Assembly (NCBI GenBank): GCA_023389045.1
Contig: JAEWEZ010000163.1
Location: 1 to 9,272 of the forward strand
Source: Actinomycetes bacterium
Lineage (GTDB): Bacteria; Actinomycetota; Actinomycetes; Actinomycetales; Dermabacteraceae
Reading direction: 5' to 3'
DNA: 9,272 bases
How positions within the stretch are numbered: position 1 is the first letter of the stretch; each line of letters opens with the position of its first letter. Below the pieces are notes generated by a model. That model made no database searches. It was given only the letters and a program-made list of their open reading frames with translations, and had not been told where the DNA came from. A program made the translations under genes and the position numbers. Of the stretch, positions 7,689-9,272 are shown piece after piece.

Positions 7689-7700
7689 CCCACGCGATAC

Positions 7701-7739
7701 GGGCCCTGCCCCGTCGATCACACGGCGGAGGCAGGGCCC
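7701..7739 (+). terminator. probable terminator of the gcv cluster
   Basis: GGGCCCTGCC (7701-7710) is the exact reverse complement of GGCAGGGCCC (7730-7739). Within the 19-nt loop, CCGT and ACGG can add a short inner stem. It begins 95 nt after the gcvP stop. A T-rich run is missing, so it is an actinobacterial-type hairpin terminator by position and strength only. Confidence 0.65.
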
Positions 7740-7769
7740 TCAACATGCGTGGGGTCTTAGTGGTATCGA
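7740..7769 (+). promoter_or_regulatory. candidate promoter for the MetE-like gene
   Basis: TCAACA (7740-7745) and TATCGA (7764-7769) are separated by 18 nt and lie directly after the gcvP terminator. The -35 matches TTGACA at 4 of 6 positions. Transcription from here would give a leader of about 190 nt containing all the inverted repeats before the gene. Speculative without start-site data. Confidence 0.3.
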
Positions 7770-7786
7770 GCGCGTGGTGCCCGCGC

Positions 7787-7935
7787 CGGGACATTCCCGC
7801 CCGACCGCACCCGGGGCTGAGCAGCGCAGATGACGCTCCCGTTCTCACAGTGTCATCGAAGACGCCCCACGGGCGACCGGCCCCGTACCGTGGGGCTACG
7901 ACCTCAGGTCGTCCCGGCTCGCCGGTCTCCCGACC
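7787..7935 (+). promoter_or_regulatory. inverted-repeat-rich leader upstream of the MetE-like gene
   Basis: Five consecutive inverted repeats occur in about 150 nt: CGGGA/TCCCG (7787-7799, 3-nt loop); GATGACGCT/AGTGTCATC (7829-7857, one G-T wobble, 11-nt loop); GCCCCACGG/CCGTGGGGC (7864-7896, perfect 9 bp, 15-nt loop); ACGACCT-C-AGGTCGT (7898-7912, a perfect 15-nt odd palindrome that looks more like a DNA operator); and GGTC/GACC (7924-7935). The stretch ends about 20 nt before the ribosome binding site. It matches no riboswitch class that I can recognise (SAM, SAH or cobalamin signatures were looked for). It may be a structured 5' UTR, operator sites, or both. Confidence 0.4.
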
Positions 7936-7966
7936 CGGTGGGCACGCCCCCGTCGAAAGGCCCGTC

Positions 7967-9181
7967 ATGACCGAGATCCTGACCACCACCGCCGGTTCCC
8001 TGCCGCGCCCCCCGGAACTCCTGGAGGCCAACCGCACCCGGCCCCTGGCCGAGGATGGCCTGACCCCGCTGCCCTCACCCGAGTTCGACGCTGCACTCGC
8101 CGCCGCCGTGGATCACGTGGTCGCCAAGCAGAAGCAGATCGGCATCACCGTTCCCGGCGATGGGGAATACGGCAAGGCGATGTCCACCACCTTCAACTAT
8201 GGCTCCTGGTGGAGCTACATTTTCAACCGCACCAGCGGCCTTGAACTCGCAGAAGGATCCCTGTTCGCTACGGCTCCGCCCACGGCAGCCAATGCCGAGG
8301 GGATTTCGCTCGGCGCCTTCGGCAACCGTCGTGACCGGCAGCGTTTCGCCGATGTGTATGCCACCGATGCGGAGGTGACCAAGGCCGGCCCGCAGGATAA
8401 GGACGCGCGTTTCCCCGTCGCGGCAGGGCCGATCACGTACACCGGGCAGAAGCTTGTGGCCTCGGATATCGAGAACTTCCGTCGGTCCCTCCAGGAACAC
8501 GGCTACCAGCAGGGCTTCCTGACGGCCCTTTCGCCCGGTTCCGGCGCCCGCATCCAGGACCGCCACTACGGCAGCGAGGACGCCTTCCTAGAAGCCTGGG
8601 CTGATGCCCTGCATGAGGAGTACCGGGCGATCACCGATGCCGGGCTCGTGGTGCAGGTGGATGACCCGTCAATCGCCGAGAACTTCGACCAGATCGACCC
8701 CGAGCCCTCCATCGAGGACTACCTGCGCTTCACCCGAAAGCGCGTCGAGGCGCTGAACCATGCCCTGCGCGGCCTGCCGCGGGAACTGCTGCGTTTCCAC
8801 CTGTGCTGGGGTTCCTGGCATGGCCCGCACACCACCGATATTGAGTTCCGCCACCTGGTGGAGTTGATGCTCGAGATCGACGTGACCTACTACTCCTTCG
8901 AGGGTGCCAATGCCCGTCACGAGCATGAGTACGTGGTCTGGGATGACGTGACCCTCCCGGAGGACAAGGTGATCGTGCCGGGCGTGATCACCCACTCGAC
9001 CAATGTGGTGGAGCATCCCGAACTGGTCGCCCAGCGCATCCGTCGGTACACCCGACGGGTCGGAGCTGAGCGAGTGATCGCCTCGACGGACTGCGGGCTC
9101 GGCGGACGTATTCACCCGGATATTGCCTGGGCGAAACTCGAAAGCCTGGTCGCGGGCGCCGAGATCGCCTCTCGTTCCTGA
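7967..9181 (+). CDS. MetE-like zinc methyltransferase (cobalamin-independent methionine synthase II family)
   Basis: A 404-residue protein of the MetE C-terminal/UROD-like barrel superfamily (COG0620 type). It starts with TTTAGSLPRPPELL (6-19), typical of these stand-alone catalytic units. The zinc-ligand pattern of cobalamin-independent methionine synthase is present: HLC (H278, C280), the glutamate in YYSFEGANARHEHEY (E312), and the cysteine in ASTDCGLGG (C376). Canonical MetE is about 750 residues with an extra N-terminal barrel, which is absent here. It may methylate homocysteine, or act on another thiol, since the same fold serves epoxyalkane:coenzyme M transferases; the methyl donor cannot be determined. 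The ATG at 7967 has AAAGG at 7956-7960 (6-nt spacer); an in-frame extension to 7745 shows no homology and covers the repeat-rich leader. It lies 360 nt after gcvP on the same strand, probably as a separate transcript. Family certain, substrate not. Confidence 0.87.
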   Translation: MTEILTTTAGSLPRPPELLEANRTRPLAEDGLTPLPSPEFDAALAAAVDHVVAKQKQIGITVPGDGEYGKAMSTTFNYGSWWSYIFNRTSGLELAEGSLFATAPPTAANAEGISLGAFGNRRDRQRFADVYATDAEVTKAGPQDKDARFPVAAGPITYTGQKLVASDIENFRRSLQEHGYQQGFLTALSPGSGARIQDRHYGSEDAFLEAWADALHEEYRAITDAGLVVQVDDPSIAENFDQIDPEPSIEDYLRFTRKRVEALNHALRGLPRELLRFHLCWGSWHGPHTTDIEFRHLVELMLEIDVTYYSFEGANARHEHEYVVWDDVTLPEDKVIVPGVITHSTNVVEHPELVAQRIRRYTRRVGAERVIASTDCGLGGRIHPDIAWAKLESLVAGAEIASRS

Positions 9182-9219
9182 GCGCCTGCCGAGGCGCCGC
9201 AGCTGCGCCCGCAGGTGCG

Positions 9220-9272
9220 CCCGTAGGGTTCCCGTTGCCGCGCCGCTGGGCGCCCAGCGGGAACCCGTCGGG
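9220..9272 (+). terminator. hairpin terminator after the MetE-like gene
   Basis: GGGTTCCCGTTG (9226-9237) pairs with CAGCGGGAACCC (9255-9266) with a single G-T wobble. The 17-nt loop can form a second stem (GCGCC with GGCGC), and outer CCCG/CGGG (9220-9223 with 9269-9272) adds 4 bp beyond a 2x2 internal loop. It begins about 40 nt after the stop codon and reaches the edge of the window, so a following T-tract cannot be checked. Confidence 0.6.

Noticed and set aside
4844..7693. Very long open frame (about 949 codons) antisense to gcvP
   Set aside because: It is the mirror of a GC-rich gene whose third positions are nearly all G or C. The antisense product is low-complexity (H, G, V, R rich) with no recognisable domain, while the sense frame is an intact gcvP.
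7745..7966. N-terminal extension of the MetE-like protein from an upstream start at 7745
   Set aside because: The extra 74 residues are arginine/proline-rich with no homology, overlap the inverted repeats, and the ATG at 7967 has its own ribosome binding site and the family N terminus.

Overview
The window is a high-GC stretch of bacterial chromosome that looks actinobacterial. Coding third positions are almost all G or C, several starts are GTG, gene spacing is compact, and the protein sequences look like those of Micrococcales. A Dermabacteraceae/Brachybacterium-like host is a guess from protein style, not something the sequence proves.

Left part (1-2710): the 5' portion of an aldo/keto reductase gene runs leftward off the edge of the window. 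It is divergent from a rightward arginine deiminase gene (arcA), which stands alone without arcB, arcC or arcD beside it. arcA converges on a leftward GNAT-family N-acetyltransferase gene. The two tails meet at a long imperfect hairpin (2081-2142) that probably terminates both genes.

Centre (2711-7739): a rightward glycine cleavage cluster, gcvT-gcvH-gcvP, encodes the aminomethyltransferase, the lipoyl carrier protein and a full-length fused glycine decarboxylase. The three split glycine into CO2, ammonia and 5,10-methylene-tetrahydrofolate, together with a dihydrolipoamide dehydrogenase encoded elsewhere. gcvH and gcvP are separated by 150 nt containing a strong hairpin, so they may not be expressed as one simple unit. 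A 10-bp inverted repeat 95 nt after gcvP is the likely cluster terminator. No glycine riboswitch was recognised upstream of gcvT.

Right part (7740-9272): a 404-residue MetE-like methyltransferase keeps the zinc-site pattern of cobalamin-independent methionine synthase but lacks the N-terminal half of canonical MetE. The DNA before it is unusually rich in inverted repeats (7787-7935) and is the most interesting non-coding stretch here. A large hairpin at the right edge follows the gene. Gcv makes a folate-bound one-carbon unit and a MetE-type enzyme could consume a methyl-folate, so the two neighbours may be metabolically related, but this is inference. No mobile elements, CRISPR arrays, tRNAs or rRNAs were seen, and the gene content is mostly ordinary metabolism.
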